A stretch of DNA of 64,000 nucleotides, taken from contig NZ_JAGSYD010000001.1 in the NCBI RefSeq assembly GCF_025685575.1, positions 375,852 to 439,851 on the forward strand, given 5' to 3'. This document shows, piece after piece, positions 45,516-54,156 of this stretch. Below the pieces are notes generated by a model. That model saw nothing but the letters and a program-made list of their open reading frames with translations, was not told where the DNA came from and made no database searches. How positions within the stretch are numbered: position 1 is the first letter of the stretch; each line of letters opens with the position of its first letter. A program made the translations under genes and the position numbers. The stretch comes from Granulicella cerasi. Lineage in GTDB: Bacteria; Acidobacteriota; Terriglobia; Terriglobales; Acidobacteriaceae.

Positions 45516-48356
45516 ATGCCTTCGTTGTGGACACCGGCCAGCTGGGCCGATCGGCTTCGTGAATTCGAAGCCCGCGATTTTGACGCCAAGCAAGCGCCCC
45601 TGCGGCGCGATGTACGTTCGCTCGCCACGCTGCTCGGCCAGGTACTGCGCGAGCAGGGTGGCGACAAGCTCTTTGACGCGGTCGAGAGCCTGCGTCGCAC
45701 CACCATCGCTCGCCGCGATGCTGAGGCCAGTGGCGACCATGCTGCCGCTGCGCGCTTTCTCGACGAAGCGCGCGAGCTGACGCGCGGGATCGCTGCGGAC
45801 CCGCGCCATGCGTACGACGTAGCGCGTGCCTTTGCGTTCTACTTCGAGCTGATCAACCTTGCAGAGACGAACCACCGCAAGCGCCGCCGTCGCGCGGCGC
45901 TGTTGAACAGTACCGCCAGTGCACAGCGCGGCAGCTTCCGCGGCACGCTGCGCCGCCTGCGCGAAGCTGGCCACGTGCGTGCGTCTGTGTGGGAAGTGCT
46001 CTCCGAAATTCGCATCACGCCTGTCTTCACCGCTCATCCCACCGAGGTTGCGCGCCGCAGCGTCATGTTCAAGCGCCGCTCGATCTCCGATCTGCTCGAG
46101 CGCTTCGACGATATCGCGCTGCCTGCCATCGAGCTCGACGCCATTCAAGAAAGCGTGCTCGCTGAGATCACGGCGTTGTGGCAGACCGACGACGTGCGCG
46201 ATGCGCGTCCTACGGTGCGCGATGAAATCCGCATGGGCCTTGATTATTACGAGGCTTCGATCTTTGCGACGATTCCTGCGCTTTATCGCGAACTTGCTGC
46301 GGCCTTCGACGCCGAGTTCCCACCGGAAGATCCGACCGCGCACACGAGCCTGCTCGATCTGCCAGTGGTCGTGCGCTTCGGTTCGTGGATCGGTGGCGAC
46401 CGCGACGGCAATCCGTTCGTCACGGCAGAGACCACCGAAGAAGCGCTCGCGATGTCGCGCTCGCTGCTCTTCGCCTACTACGTGCGCGAGCTGAACCACA
46501 TCTTCGAAGAGCTCGCTTCATCGCAACATCAGGCGCCGATCTCGAGCGAGCTTTGCGCGAGGCTCGAAGAGACGCTCACCGAACTGCGCAACGCGGGCCA
46601 CAGCATCGCGGCGAATACGATTCCGAACGAGGCTGTGCGCTTTCACCTTGCGGCGATGACGCTACGTCTCGGCGGTACGCCTGCGTCCACGATGTTCCGC
46701 AACCTTGCGCTCTCGTCGAATGCTGCGCTGCCGCTCTACGCCAGCTGGACGGAGTATCTCGCCGACCTCACGCTGCTGTGGAACTCGCTCTCGTCGAACA
46801 ACGGTTCGCGCCTCGCCGAAAAGTACATCGCGCCGCTGATTCTTTCGGTGCGCACCTTCGGGTTTCACCTGCAGACGCTCGACATTCGCCAGCACGCGCT
46901 GGTGCATGAGGCCGCAGTGAAGGAGCTGACCGCGTGGCACGAAGATGGTTCGCTGCCCGAGACCATCAGCGATCAGACCGCCGAGGTCATCAACACGATT
47001 CGCGCGGTTGCCGCGCTGAAGCAGGCGACGCCGCAGAGCATCACGCAGTACGTTGTCTCCGGTGCATCGACCGCCGAGGATGCGCTGCGCGTGGTGTGGC
47101 TTTCGCGCCTTGGTGGCGTGAAGGTGGAAAACACCAAGGCGGGCCCGGGCCTGCAGCCGGTGCTGCTGTTTGAGAGCATTCCCGATCTCGAAGCCGCGCC
47201 TGAAATCTGCCGCAAGCTTTGGACCAGCACTGCGTACAAGCCGCTGCTCGATGCGTGGGACAACACGCAGGAGATGATGCTCGGCTATTCGGACTCCAAC
47301 AAGGATGGCGGCATGATCGCCTCCACGTGGCAGATCTGGAAGGCACATCGCGCGCTGCATGAGGTGGCCCGCGAGTGTGGCGTGAAGCTGCGCCTCTTCC
47401 ACGGTCGCGGAGGCACGGTGGGCCGCGGTGGTGGACCGACGCATCGCAGCATCTATGCGCAGCCGCTTGAAAGCTTTACCGGCGAGCTGCGCCTCACCGA
47501 GCAGGGTGAAGTGCTGCACTGGAAGTACTCCGATGTCGTTCTCGCCGAGCGCAACCTGGAGTTGATGATCGCTGCATCGCTGGACGCGCTTGCGCGTCCC
47601 GACCGCACGGTGGAGAACACGACGCATCTCACCGGAGCGATCGAGCCCTCGTGGGAAGCCGCGCTCGATGAGCTTTCCGACGACAGCTTCGCGTACTACC
47701 GCGAGCACATCGCCGACAACCCCGACGTCTTTCCGTACTTCGAGCAGGCATCGCCGGTGGCAGAGCTCGAGCACGCGCGCATCGGCTCGCGTCCTGCGAA
47801 GCGCATCGACGCAAGCGCCACGAAGAAGCGCTCGATGGCGGACCTTCGCGCGATTCCGTGGGTCTTCGGCTGGATGCAGTCGCGCCACGTGGTGCCGGCC
47901 TACTTCGGCGTTGGTCATGCGCTCGAAAGCTTTGTCAATCGTCACGGCGGCGGTCTGAAGCTTCTGCAGCAGATGGCTGCAAGCTTCCCGCTCTTCCTCG
48001 ACATGATCCGCAACGTGGAGATGGCGCTGGCGAAGGCCGACTTTGCGATCGCGAAGCTCTACGCGTCGATGGTGGAGAACGAAGAGCTGCGCACGCGTGT
48101 CTACACGATGCTGCAGGAGGAGTTCGAACGCACGCGCCGCATGGTGCTCGCGATCACCGAGCAGAAGGAGTTGCTCGAGCGCAACGATGTGCTCGCGAAC
48201 TCGATCCGCCTGCGCAATCCGTACGTGGATCCGATGAGCCTGCTGCAGCTTGAGCTGCTGCGTGTGAAGCGTGAAGGCCAGACGAGCGAAGATCTCGATC
48301 GTGCCATCACAGCGACGATCAACGGCATCAGCGCGGGTCTCCGCAACACCGGTTGA
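45516..48356 (+). CDS. ppc: Phosphoenolpyruvate carboxylase
   Basis: A 946-residue enzyme that makes oxaloacetate from PEP and bicarbonate. Seen: TPVFTAHPTEVARRSV with the first catalytic His, SWIGGDRDGNPFV, GYSDSNKDGGMIASTWQIWKA (the second catalytic block), FHGRGGTVGRGGGPTHRSI (PEP-binding loop), IPWVFGWMQSRHVVPAYFGVG, and the C-terminal IRLRNPYVDPMSLLQLELL ending in RNTG, the conserved effector-sensing tail. Length is close to the bacterial standard. A strong terminator follows. Confidence 0.97.
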   Translation: MPSLWTPASWADRLREFEARDFDAKQAPLRRDVRSLATLLGQVLREQGGDKLFDAVESLRRTTIARRDAEASGDHAAAARFLDEARELTRGIAADPRHAYDVARAFAFYFELINLAETNHRKRRRRAALLNSTASAQRGSFRGTLRRLREAGHVRASVWEVLSEIRITPVFTAHPTEVARRSVMFKRRSISDLLERFDDIALPAIELDAIQESVLAEITALWQTDDVRDARPTVRDEIRMGLDYYEASIFATIPALYRELAAAFDAEFPPEDPTAHTSLLDLPVVVRFGSWIGGDRDGNPFVTAETTEEALAMSRSLLFAYYVRELNHIFEELASSQHQAPISSELCARLEETLTELRNAGHSIAANTIPNEAVRFHLAAMTLRLGGTPASTMFRNLALSSNAALPLYASWTEYLADLTLLWNSLSSNNGSRLAEKYIAPLILSVRTFGFHLQTLDIRQHALVHEAAVKELTAWHEDGSLPETISDQTAEVINTIRAVAALKQATPQSITQYVVSGASTAEDALRVVWLSRLGGVKVENTKAGPGLQPVLLFESIPDLEAAPEICRKLWTSTAYKPLLDAWDNTQEMMLGYSDSNKDGGMIASTWQIWKAHRALHEVARECGVKLRLFHGRGGTVGRGGGPTHRSIYAQPLESFTGELRLTEQGEVLHWKYSDVVLAERNLELMIAASLDALARPDRTVENTTHLTGAIEPSWEAALDELSDDSFAYYREHIADNPDVFPYFEQASPVAELEHARIGSRPAKRIDASATKKRSMADLRAIPWVFGWMQSRHVVPAYFGVGHALESFVNRHGGGLKLLQQMAASFPLFLDMIRNVEMALAKADFAIAKLYASMVENEELRTRVYTMLQEEFERTRRMVLAITEQKELLERNDVLANSIRLRNPYVDPMSLLQLELLRVKREGQTSEDLDRAITATINGISAGLRNTG

Positions 48357-48376
48357 TCCACGAATCAACACCAGAA

Positions 48377-48403
48377 GAAAGCGTCCCACTGCGGGACGCT
48401 TTC
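48377..48403 (+). terminator. ppc terminator
   Basis: GAAAGCGTCCC (48377-48387) pairs with GGGACGCTTTC (48393-48403) over a 5-nt loop and is followed by CTTTTTA. It lies about 20 bp after the ppc stop. Confidence 0.9.
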
Positions 48404-48461
48404 CTTTTTACGCTTCACGAACTCTTTCACCGTCCACAAACTCTTCTTACCCTCTACGAAC

Positions 48462-48641
48462 GGGTGCCCCACGTCTCGATTCTTGAGACGTGGGAGAGCG
48501 ATGATTCCTCAGGGTTCCTTCATCACAGCCCGCACTATCGGGTGCTCCATCCGTACGCGGTTTTGTGCAGACTGTGGGAACCACAGATCTCCGCCAGCAT
48601 CCTGCAAACCCAGGTCTCAAAAATCGAGACCTGGGGCACCC
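48462..48641. repeat. Palindromic interspersed element, copy D (full) with degraded flank
   Basis: Begins GGGTGCCCC and ends GGGGCACCC; the end hairpins are CCCACGTCTCGA-TTCT-TGAGACGTGGG and CCCAGGTCTC-AAAAATC-GAGACCTGGG. At 180 bp it resembles copy A. To its right (48642-48700) are decayed fragments such as GTCGAGACCTGG and GATCGAGACTGG. With the CCCTAAA array it fills the 435-bp gap between ppc and the esterase; no gene is seen there. Confidence 0.85.
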
Positions 48642-48729
48642 GGATTTGTGGTGAGTCGAGACCTGGCGAACTCGTTCGTCTTGGATCGAGACTGGTGAAC
48701 CCCCCTTCGTGCTAAGGAGAGAGTTTTCC

Positions 48730-48764
48730 AAACCCTAAACCCTAAACCCTGGGCCCTAAACCCT
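48730..48764. repeat. Short CCCTAAA tandem array
   Basis: Four copies of AAACCCT/CCCTAAA occur within 35 bp, three of them contiguous. The unit equals the plant-type telomere repeat but in this context is a simple bacterial tandem repeat. It ends 27 bp before the esterase start, so copy-number change could alter spacing in that promoter. Confidence 0.75.
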
Positions 48765-48791
48765 CCCCACCCACAGGCGTACACTCGCGAT

Positions 48792-49952
48792 ATGAATCGC
48801 ACGCTGCTCGCCGCTGCACTCGCCCTCGTTTCGCCGCTCGCCTTCGCGCAGAGCGCTGCCCCCACCAAGGCCGTGTTGCCGCCTCCGCCGTCGCTGCTGG
48901 GGCGCTCGGCTGAGGTTCATGCGGATCGCACAGTCACCTTCCGCGTCGCCGCGCCCACCGCGCAGGACGTGAAGCTCTCGATGGACACGCTCTCGCAGCC
49001 GCTCGCGATGACCCGCGACGAGAACGGTGTCTGGAGCGTTACCACCGCGGCGCTCGCACCGGAGATCTACGATTACGTCTTCATCGTCGACGGCGTACGC
49101 CAGCCCGACCCCGCGCAGTGGCGCGTGCACAACAGCTTCGTCGGCCTTGAGAGCCTGGTGCAGGTGCCGGGCACGCCCGCCATGCCGTGGGAGCTCACCG
49201 ACGTGCCGCACGGCGAGGTGACGGTGCACCACTTCACGACGCACGCCACGGTGAACCAGTTTGCCAACCAAAGCGAGTACCTCGTCTACACGCCCGCAGG
49301 CTATGACGCGAAGAAGAAGGGTGGCTATCCTGTGCTTTATCTGCTGCACGGATACCTCGACGATGCCACCGCGTGGACGCAGGTGGCGCGTGCGCACTTC
49401 GTGCTCGACAGTATGATCGCCAGCGGCAAGGCCGTACCCATGATCGTCGTGATGCCGCAGGGCTATGGCGACTACAAGTTCCTCACCGGCGGCTTTGGCC
49501 AGTGGTCGCAGCCCGCGCTGGTGAACAACAACGTCGACCACTTCATCGCTTCGATGGAGACCGAGGTGATCCCCGCCGTGGAGCGTGAGTACAACGTCGC
49601 GAAGGACCGCAATCACCGCGCAGTTAGCGGACTCTCGATGGGTGGACTCGAGACGATCGAACTCGGTCTTTCGCACCCGGAACAGTTTGCCTACGTCGCT
49701 GCGATGAGTGCCGCTGTGCACAACGAAGGCTTCGATGCACGCTTCCCGAAGGCCGACGGCAAGGCTGCGAACTTCAAGCTGCTGTGGACCTCGGTAGGTA
49801 CCGACGACCATCTGCTGCAGCCGAATCGCGATTTCGTAAAGTGGGCACAGGGCAAGGGCTACACGGTGGAGGCGCACGAAACCAAAGGCGCGCATCAGTG
49901 GCCGGTGTGGCGTGAGAACCTTGTGACGATTCTGCCTCTGCTTTTCAAGTAG
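48792..49952 (+). CDS. Exported esterase with N-terminal E-set/CBM48-like domain (CE1-type)
   Basis: A 386-residue protein: signal peptide to about residue 20, an Ig-like E-set domain at about 40-115 (VTFRVAAPTAQDVKLSMD, typical before enterochelin- and feruloyl-esterase domains), and an alpha/beta-hydrolase domain. The nucleophile is Ser282 in GLSMGGLE; YLVYTPAGYD and PVLYLLHGYLDDATAW precede it; the likely catalytic His is in ETKGAHQWPVWR near the end. Likely substrates are acetylated or feruloylated polysaccharides. Confidence 0.88.
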   Translation: MNRTLLAAALALVSPLAFAQSAAPTKAVLPPPPSLLGRSAEVHADRTVTFRVAAPTAQDVKLSMDTLSQPLAMTRDENGVWSVTTAALAPEIYDYVFIVDGVRQPDPAQWRVHNSFVGLESLVQVPGTPAMPWELTDVPHGEVTVHHFTTHATVNQFANQSEYLVYTPAGYDAKKKGGYPVLYLLHGYLDDATAWTQVARAHFVLDSMIASGKAVPMIVVMPQGYGDYKFLTGGFGQWSQPALVNNNVDHFIASMETEVIPAVEREYNVAKDRNHRAVSGLSMGGLETIELGLSHPEQFAYVAAMSAAVHNEGFDARFPKADGKAANFKLLWTSVGTDDHLLQPNRDFVKWAQGKGYTVEAHETKGAHQWPVWRENLVTILPLLFK

Positions 49953-49983
49953 AGGCAGACGTGGGCGCGCAGGCATCCTGCGA

Positions 49984-50030
49984 ACCCAGGTCGCAGCATT
50001 GAGACCTGGGCATCGAGACCTGGGGCACCC
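49984..50030. repeat. Palindromic element, half copy E
   Basis: Only the right-hand hairpin is present: CCCAGGTCGCAGCATTGAGACCTGGG, then a partial duplication ATCGAGACCTGGGGCACCC. There is no GGGTGCCCC left end nearby. It sits between the esterase stop and the next terminator. Confidence 0.7.
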
Positions 50031-50052
50031 AGTTCATCGAACGCAAAGAGTG

Positions 50053-50079
50053 AAGGCCGCCTCTGTACGAGGTGGCCTT
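50053..50079. terminator. Bidirectional terminator between the esterase and GGDEF genes
   Basis: AAGGCCGCCTC (50053-50063) pairs with GAGGTGGCCTT (50069-50079, one G-U pair) around TGTAC, followed by TT on the plus strand. Convergent genes on both sides. Confidence 0.8.
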
Positions 50080-50095
50080 TTGCATTCCCTGCGTG

Positions 50096-51271
50096 CTACT
50101 TCCTTGCCTCGACGGGAGTGGGCTCACTGTGACGCGATACCTTCGGCGCCACGAACACCTGCGGGTTGAGGGGGTCGGCGATCGCGATGCAGTTGCGGCC
50201 GTCGGCTTTGGCCTTGTACATCATCGTGTCGGAGGCGCGGATGATGCTGTAGAGATCGGCGCCGTCTTCGGGGAAGGTCGCGAGGCCAAAGCTCGCCTTG
50301 ATGCGCAGCGTGACCTCGCCGCCGGTATTCAGGTCGGTGTTGATCAGCGTCTCGCGCAGGTGCTGGATGATCGCCGTGGCCTCGGCCTTGCCTGCACCGC
50401 GGAGCAGCACCACGAACTCATCGCCGCCATAGCGGAAGGCCGAGTGGTCGGGTCCTAACGTACGCTTCACGAGGTTGCCGACCTCGGCCAGCAGGCGTGA
50501 GCCCACGATGTGGCCGTGCGTATCGTTCACGCTCTTGAAGTGATCGAGATCGAAGAAGACCAGCGAGAACTCGCGCTTGATCGACACGATCTGCGGGTCC
50601 TGCAGGACGGCGATCTCCTGCTCCAGCGTCTCGTACATATAGCGGGAGTTGAAGAGGCCGGTGCAGTCGTCGGTGATGGAAAGCTTATGGACGAGCTTTA
50701 CCTGACGCGCGTTTTCGAGCGCGATCGCGGTGTAGTCGCAGAGCACGCGCAGGAAGTTCAGCGCGTCGTCGGGCAGCAGCTCCAGCTCAGAGTTGTGCAG
50801 CATGAGCACACCCAGCGAGCGGCCGCCGTGCTGAATCGGCAGCGCAGCGATCGACTTCAAGTTCAGCTCAGGGTTCTGGCTGGCAAACGCTGCCCACTCG
50901 GGGTCCTTCTTCACGTTGGGCACGATCAGCGGGTTGCCGGTACGCGCTACCCAGCCTGCGATACCTTCGCCGGGCGCGATGCGCAGGTCGCGGAGCTCAT
51001 CGAGGTCCGGGCGCGAGGTGAGCGCGTAGTACATCTCGCCGCCCTTTTCCTCGTCGCAGATCAGTAGCGACCACTGCTCGGGGCCAAAGTAGCGCTCCAT
51101 CAGGCCGAGGATTTCGCGCAGCAGCGGCTCGAGCGCGAGGTTCGAGGTCAGCGCTCGGGCTACTTCGTGAAAGAGCTGAACGTCGTCGAACTTGGGGAAG
51201 ACCACGATGGGGCGCGATGGGCCAAAGCCCACCCCAAGGCGCTGCATTCCGCGTTTCAACCGTGACGTCAT
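50096..51271 (-). CDS. GAF-GGDEF protein, predicted diguanylate cyclase
   Basis: A 391-residue soluble signalling protein. A GAF sensor domain covers about residues 30-195 (LFHEVARALTSNLALEPLLREILGLM; GEGIAGWVARTGNPLIVPNV). The GGDEF domain follows (LSITDDCTGLFNSRYM; FFDLDHFKSVNDTHGH), and the active-site motif is the canonical RYGGDEFVVLL. It should make c-di-GMP in response to a small molecule. No clear RxxD inhibitory site is seen at the expected position. ATG 51271 is used instead of the TTG three codons earlier. Confidence 0.92.
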   Translation of the reverse strand: MTSRLKRGMQRLGVGFGPSRPIVVFPKFDDVQLFHEVARALTSNLALEPLLREILGLMERYFGPEQWSLLICDEEKGGEMYYALTSRPDLDELRDLRIAPGEGIAGWVARTGNPLIVPNVKKDPEWAAFASQNPELNLKSIAALPIQHGGRSLGVLMLHNSELELLPDDALNFLRVLCDYTAIALENARQVKLVHKLSITDDCTGLFNSRYMYETLEQEIAVLQDPQIVSIKREFSLVFFDLDHFKSVNDTHGHIVGSRLLAEVGNLVKRTLGPDHSAFRYGGDEFVVLLRGAGKAEATAIIQHLRETLINTDLNTGGEVTLRIKASFGLATFPEDGADLYSIIRASDTMMYKAKADGRNCIAIADPLNPQVFVAPKVSRHSEPTPVEARK

Positions 51272-51394
51272 CTGCCTCAAATCACCTGGCGGCTCAACAG
51301 TGTTTCAGGCCCGGTCGCATTTCAAGCATAGACAAAAAATCTCTACAGAATTGCGATGATCCAAAAAACAGTAGATGTTGTGACGAACATTGGC

Positions 51395-51411
51395 GCCGTA
51401 ACGTTTACGGC
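51395..51411. promoter_or_regulatory. 17-bp inverted repeat downstream of moaA
   Basis: GCCGTAA-CGT-TTACGGC is a perfect inverted repeat in the gap between moaA and the GGDEF gene, both on the minus strand. No T run follows it on the minus strand, so it is more likely a protein site or weak hairpin than a terminator. Confidence 0.35.
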
Positions 51412-51423
51412 ATTTCTTTAGAG

Positions 51424-52506
51424 CTAACCGCCGATATGCACCATCGCCCGACCGGGTTTCAGGAAGCCAGCTTCCCCGATGTGATGACGTGCTTCTTTCT
51501 TCTCAACGACTTCGCGAATCCACACACGCGCCGCCTCATCTTCCATACCTCGCATGAGTTTTCCCGCCAGATCGTGATCGATCTGCGAGAACAGGCAGGT
51601 ACGGAGCTTGCCATCCGAGGTCAAGCGGATCCTCGAACAGTGCCCACAGAAGGGACGGCTCACCGGCGCGATGATTCCAATCTCACTTCTGTTATCGGCA
51701 AAAATATACCGCCGTGCGGTTTCAGACAAATGATTTGGCGCAAGCGGTTGCACAGAATATAACTTTTCGAGCCGCGCGAGGATCTCGTCATGGGTCACGA
51801 CGGTGTCGGGGCTCCACTTCCGGGAGGATTCCGGGTTGTCGTCGGCCTCCTCCAGCGGCATGAACTCGATGAAGCGGACGATCACGTCTTCGGTGCGGGC
51901 GAACTCGGCAAAGCCTTCGATCTGGTCGTCGTTGAAGCCGCGCATCAGCACGCAGTTCACCTTGATGCGTTCGAAGCCTGCGTCCTGGGCTGCGCGAATG
52001 CCATCGCGCACCTTCTGGAAGCCGTCCTGCACACGCGTGATGCGTGCGAAGACATCCGGCTCGACCGCGTCCATCGAAACGGTCAGGCGGTTGAGTCCGG
52101 CGGCGCGAAGGTCCTTTGCCATAGGCGCAAGCATGTGGCCGTTGGTCGTCAGTGCCAGGTCGAGGCGCTCTTCGGGGTCGCGCGCCATGCGCAGCTTGGA
52201 GACCTCCGCGATCAGGTCGGTGAGTCCGCGACGCATCAGGGGTTCGCCGCCGGTGAAGCGGATCTTCTCCACGCCCATGGAGACGAAGAGCCGCACCATG
52301 CGCAGGTACAGCTCCATCGAGAGCTCGCTGTACAGGGCGCCGCTTTCGCCGGTGCGGCAGTAGACGCAGCGGTAGTTGCAGCGGTCGGTCACCGAAAGGC
52401 GCAGGTCCGTGATGGCGCGACCGAGGCCGTCGCGCAGTGGCGTGAGCGGGGTGTCGGGGGTGACCACGGCGGGTTCCTGCGGGCGATCTGTCTGAGAAAA
52501 AAGCAT
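51424..52506 (-). CDS. moaA: GTP 3',8-cyclase MoaA (molybdenum cofactor biosynthesis)
   Basis: A 360-residue radical SAM enzyme catalysing the first step from GTP toward molybdopterin. Seen: LRLSVTDRCNYRCVYC (CxxxCxxC cluster 1), KIRFTGGEPLMRRGL, TTNGHML, TVSMDAVEPDVFARIT, KVNCVLMRGFN, and the second cluster CGHCSRIRLTSDGKLRTCLF. The C-terminus ends in HIGG, extended relative to the usual GG end. No other moa gene is adjacent. Confidence 0.96.
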   Translation of the reverse strand: MLFSQTDRPQEPAVVTPDTPLTPLRDGLGRAITDLRLSVTDRCNYRCVYCRTGESGALYSELSMELYLRMVRLFVSMGVEKIRFTGGEPLMRRGLTDLIAEVSKLRMARDPEERLDLALTTNGHMLAPMAKDLRAAGLNRLTVSMDAVEPDVFARITRVQDGFQKVRDGIRAAQDAGFERIKVNCVLMRGFNDDQIEGFAEFARTEDVIVRFIEFMPLEEADDNPESSRKWSPDTVVTHDEILARLEKLYSVQPLAPNHLSETARRYIFADNRSEIGIIAPVSRPFCGHCSRIRLTSDGKLRTCLFSQIDHDLAGKLMRGMEDEAARVWIREVVEKKEARHHIGEAGFLKPGRAMVHIGG

Positions 52507-52723
52507 TTCGTTAAGGACTCAGATGTAAAAATGGCTGGACGACGGCATCATCCTGCCTAATACTGTCGATACATCACTTTCAGAGTACTCTTCATCCGTC
52601 TACGGACCTGTTGGGCCTGAAATCGATTCGGGGATCTTGCCATCCCTGTCACAGGGCTAAGCTTCAACGCACGCGGGCCTACCTGCATCAAAACTTTCTG
52701 ATCGACTTGAGGAATTGACTCCC

Positions 52724-53176
52724 ATGTTCACCCCAGTGAACCTCAGCCTTTGGCTTGAGCAACAAGCCCTGCCGCTGGCCATCATCGCCGCGGTCATCCT
52801 CGGCACCTATGGGCTGCTGAAGTTTTCCGCGTATCGCCGCACGCGTCGCCTCACCGAACAGCGTGAAGGCGTCACCGACCAGACGTTTGCCGACTACCTC
52901 GAGCAGTTTGGCATCGACCCGGTCATTTCCAGCGCGAGCTACCGCTATCTGCAGGACGTGCAGCGCGTGGCGTTCCCCATCCTGCCTACCGATGCGCTCG
53001 ATGAAGACCTCGGCCTGGGCTATGACGACGTGGAGCAGACGGTGCGTGAGTTGACGCTGGCGCTTGGTCGCGACTGGAACCCCGGTCTTATGCAGGACCA
53101 GATCGTCTCGGTGGACGACCTCGTCCGCCTGCTGCAATCGTCGCCGGTGGTGGCGCGTCAATCGCGCGCCGCATAG
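52724..53176 (+). CDS. Single-pass membrane protein of unknown function, 150 residues
   Basis: One N-terminal membrane segment (about 12-36, LPLAIIAAVILGTYGLLKF) then a cytoplasmic domain of about 110 residues. The C-terminal YDDVEQTVRELTLALGRDW...DQIVSVDDLVRLLQ has helical, acyl-carrier-like spacing but lacks the phosphopantetheine serine context, so it is not called as such. ATG 52724 (GAGGAAT upstream) is preferred to the TTG nine bases earlier. Confidence 0.7.
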   Translation: MFTPVNLSLWLEQQALPLAIIAAVILGTYGLLKFSAYRRTRRLTEQREGVTDQTFADYLEQFGIDPVISSASYRYLQDVQRVAFPILPTDALDEDLGLGYDDVEQTVRELTLALGRDWNPGLMQDQIVSVDDLVRLLQSSPVVARQSRAA

Positions 53177-53368
53177 CTGTCGCAAAGCGCACCAGAACGA
53201 GCGGGCGGACGCAGTTGCTAGCCGCCCTTTGCCGTCTGTGGGCAACTTGAGAGCTGTTGACGACATCGGCATTATTGAGAGAGCTTCCCCATCCACAGAT
53301 GCCTGTGGACAGCGGTTGATACAGGCATGATTCTCTTGAGCTATGATGCAGGGCAGAAGGTGAGCACG

Positions 53369-53614
53369 ATGAAGGTACGTAAGAAGTTCCGCAAGATCAG
53401 CAATCAGGTGGAGGAGGCACTCATGCCTCAGCGCGAAAGCCATGTGCTGCGCAATATCGGTTACGCCACGGCCGGCGTTTCGGTTGTTGCTCTCGGCCTC
53501 ATCGTGGGCCGCGAGCTGCGCGAGCGCTACAAGTTCAACCGCCGCACGCCTTATGACTTCTACGCGCACTCCGGCGACCAGATGCAGGACGTCGAATTCG
53601 GCGTGGGCATTTAG
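53369..53614 (+). CDS. Small single-pass membrane protein, 81 residues
   Basis: A basic N-terminus (KVRKKFRKISNQ) precedes one membrane segment (about 31-49, GYATAGVSVVALGLIVG) and an acidic C-terminal tail. No family recognised. ATG 53369 has AGAAGGTGAG upstream; the frame is open 14 codons further. A strong terminator follows. Confidence 0.65.
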   Translation: MKVRKKFRKISNQVEEALMPQRESHVLRNIGYATAGVSVVALGLIVGRELRERYKFNRRTPYDFYAHSGDQMQDVEFGVGI

Positions 53615-53657
53615 GACAAGCATTCAGGGCCCGAACTGCGGGCCCGGAAAACGAAAG

Positions 53658-53684
53658 GACCAGAGCCTCGCTCTGGTCTTTTTT
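53658..53684 (+). terminator. Terminator after the 81-residue protein gene
   Basis: GACCAGAGC-CTC-GCTCTGGTC followed by TTTTTT. A second GC-rich hairpin, GGGCCCG-AACTG-CGGGCCC, lies just before it at 53627-53645. Confidence 0.9.
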
Positions 53685-53704
53685 GCGTAGTGTTGAAGAT
53701 GGCT

Positions 53705-54010
53705 TTAGGGCTTCGTCGGCGCTGACGCCGGGGCCGACGGCGCGCTCGGGCTGCTCGTCGATGACGTGTCGCTGGTAGAGCTCGGCGTGCTGCTCGTCGA
53801 GCCACCGCTTGCCGAGCCCGCGGACGGCTTCACCGAGGAGTAGAGGTCCTTGTACCAGCCGCCGCCTGCAAACTGCACGGCAGCCGCGGTGATGGTGCGC
53901 TCCAGATGGCCGCCGCAGTGGGGGCAGTCGGTCAGCGGTGCATCGGAAAACTTCTGAATCTTCTCCACCCGTTGGTGGCAGCTCTCGCATTCGTATTCGT
54001 ACAGCGGCAT
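53705..54010 (-). CDS. FmdB-family zinc-ribbon protein with disordered tail
   Basis: A 101-residue protein. The first 45 residues are a FmdB/CxxC_CxxC_SSSS zinc ribbon: MPLYEYECESCHQRVEKIQKFSDAPLTDCPHCGGHLER with two CxxC pairs. The remaining half is Ser/Pro/Thr/Ala-rich and probably disordered. ATG 54010 starts the usual MPLYEYxC. Role unknown; such ribbons are often in regulatory small proteins. Confidence 0.85.
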   Translation of the reverse strand: MPLYEYECESCHQRVEKIQKFSDAPLTDCPHCGGHLERTITAAAVQFAGGGWYKDLYSSVKPSAGSASGGSTSSTPSSTSDTSSTSSPSAPSAPASAPTKP

Positions 54011-54156
54011 AGGGCTCATCCTCGCCTGAAATGGCGTCTTGTCTAGGATAATCGACCGGCGCTAAGACAAAGGCGGCCAGGCGCAACGATCGCGTGAAAT
54101 CCGACGAGACGAGGAGATAACGAATCGGAGGGGCGGCATTTTGGCTCGACGGCGCG

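Noticed and set aside
46662..48389. 575-residue minus-strand ORF over ppc
   Set aside because: Antisense shadow of PEP carboxylase; no motif, biased composition.
52507..52723. Molybdenum cofactor riboswitch before moaA
   Set aside because: A CCCTGT-C-ACAGGG hairpin exists, but no multi-stem layout typical of that riboswitch could be traced.
53292..53309. TCCACAG-ATGC-CTGTGGA palindrome as a second origin
   Set aside because: One short palindrome with DnaA-like halves, no cluster of boxes; more likely a chance or promoter hairpin of the small gene at 53369.
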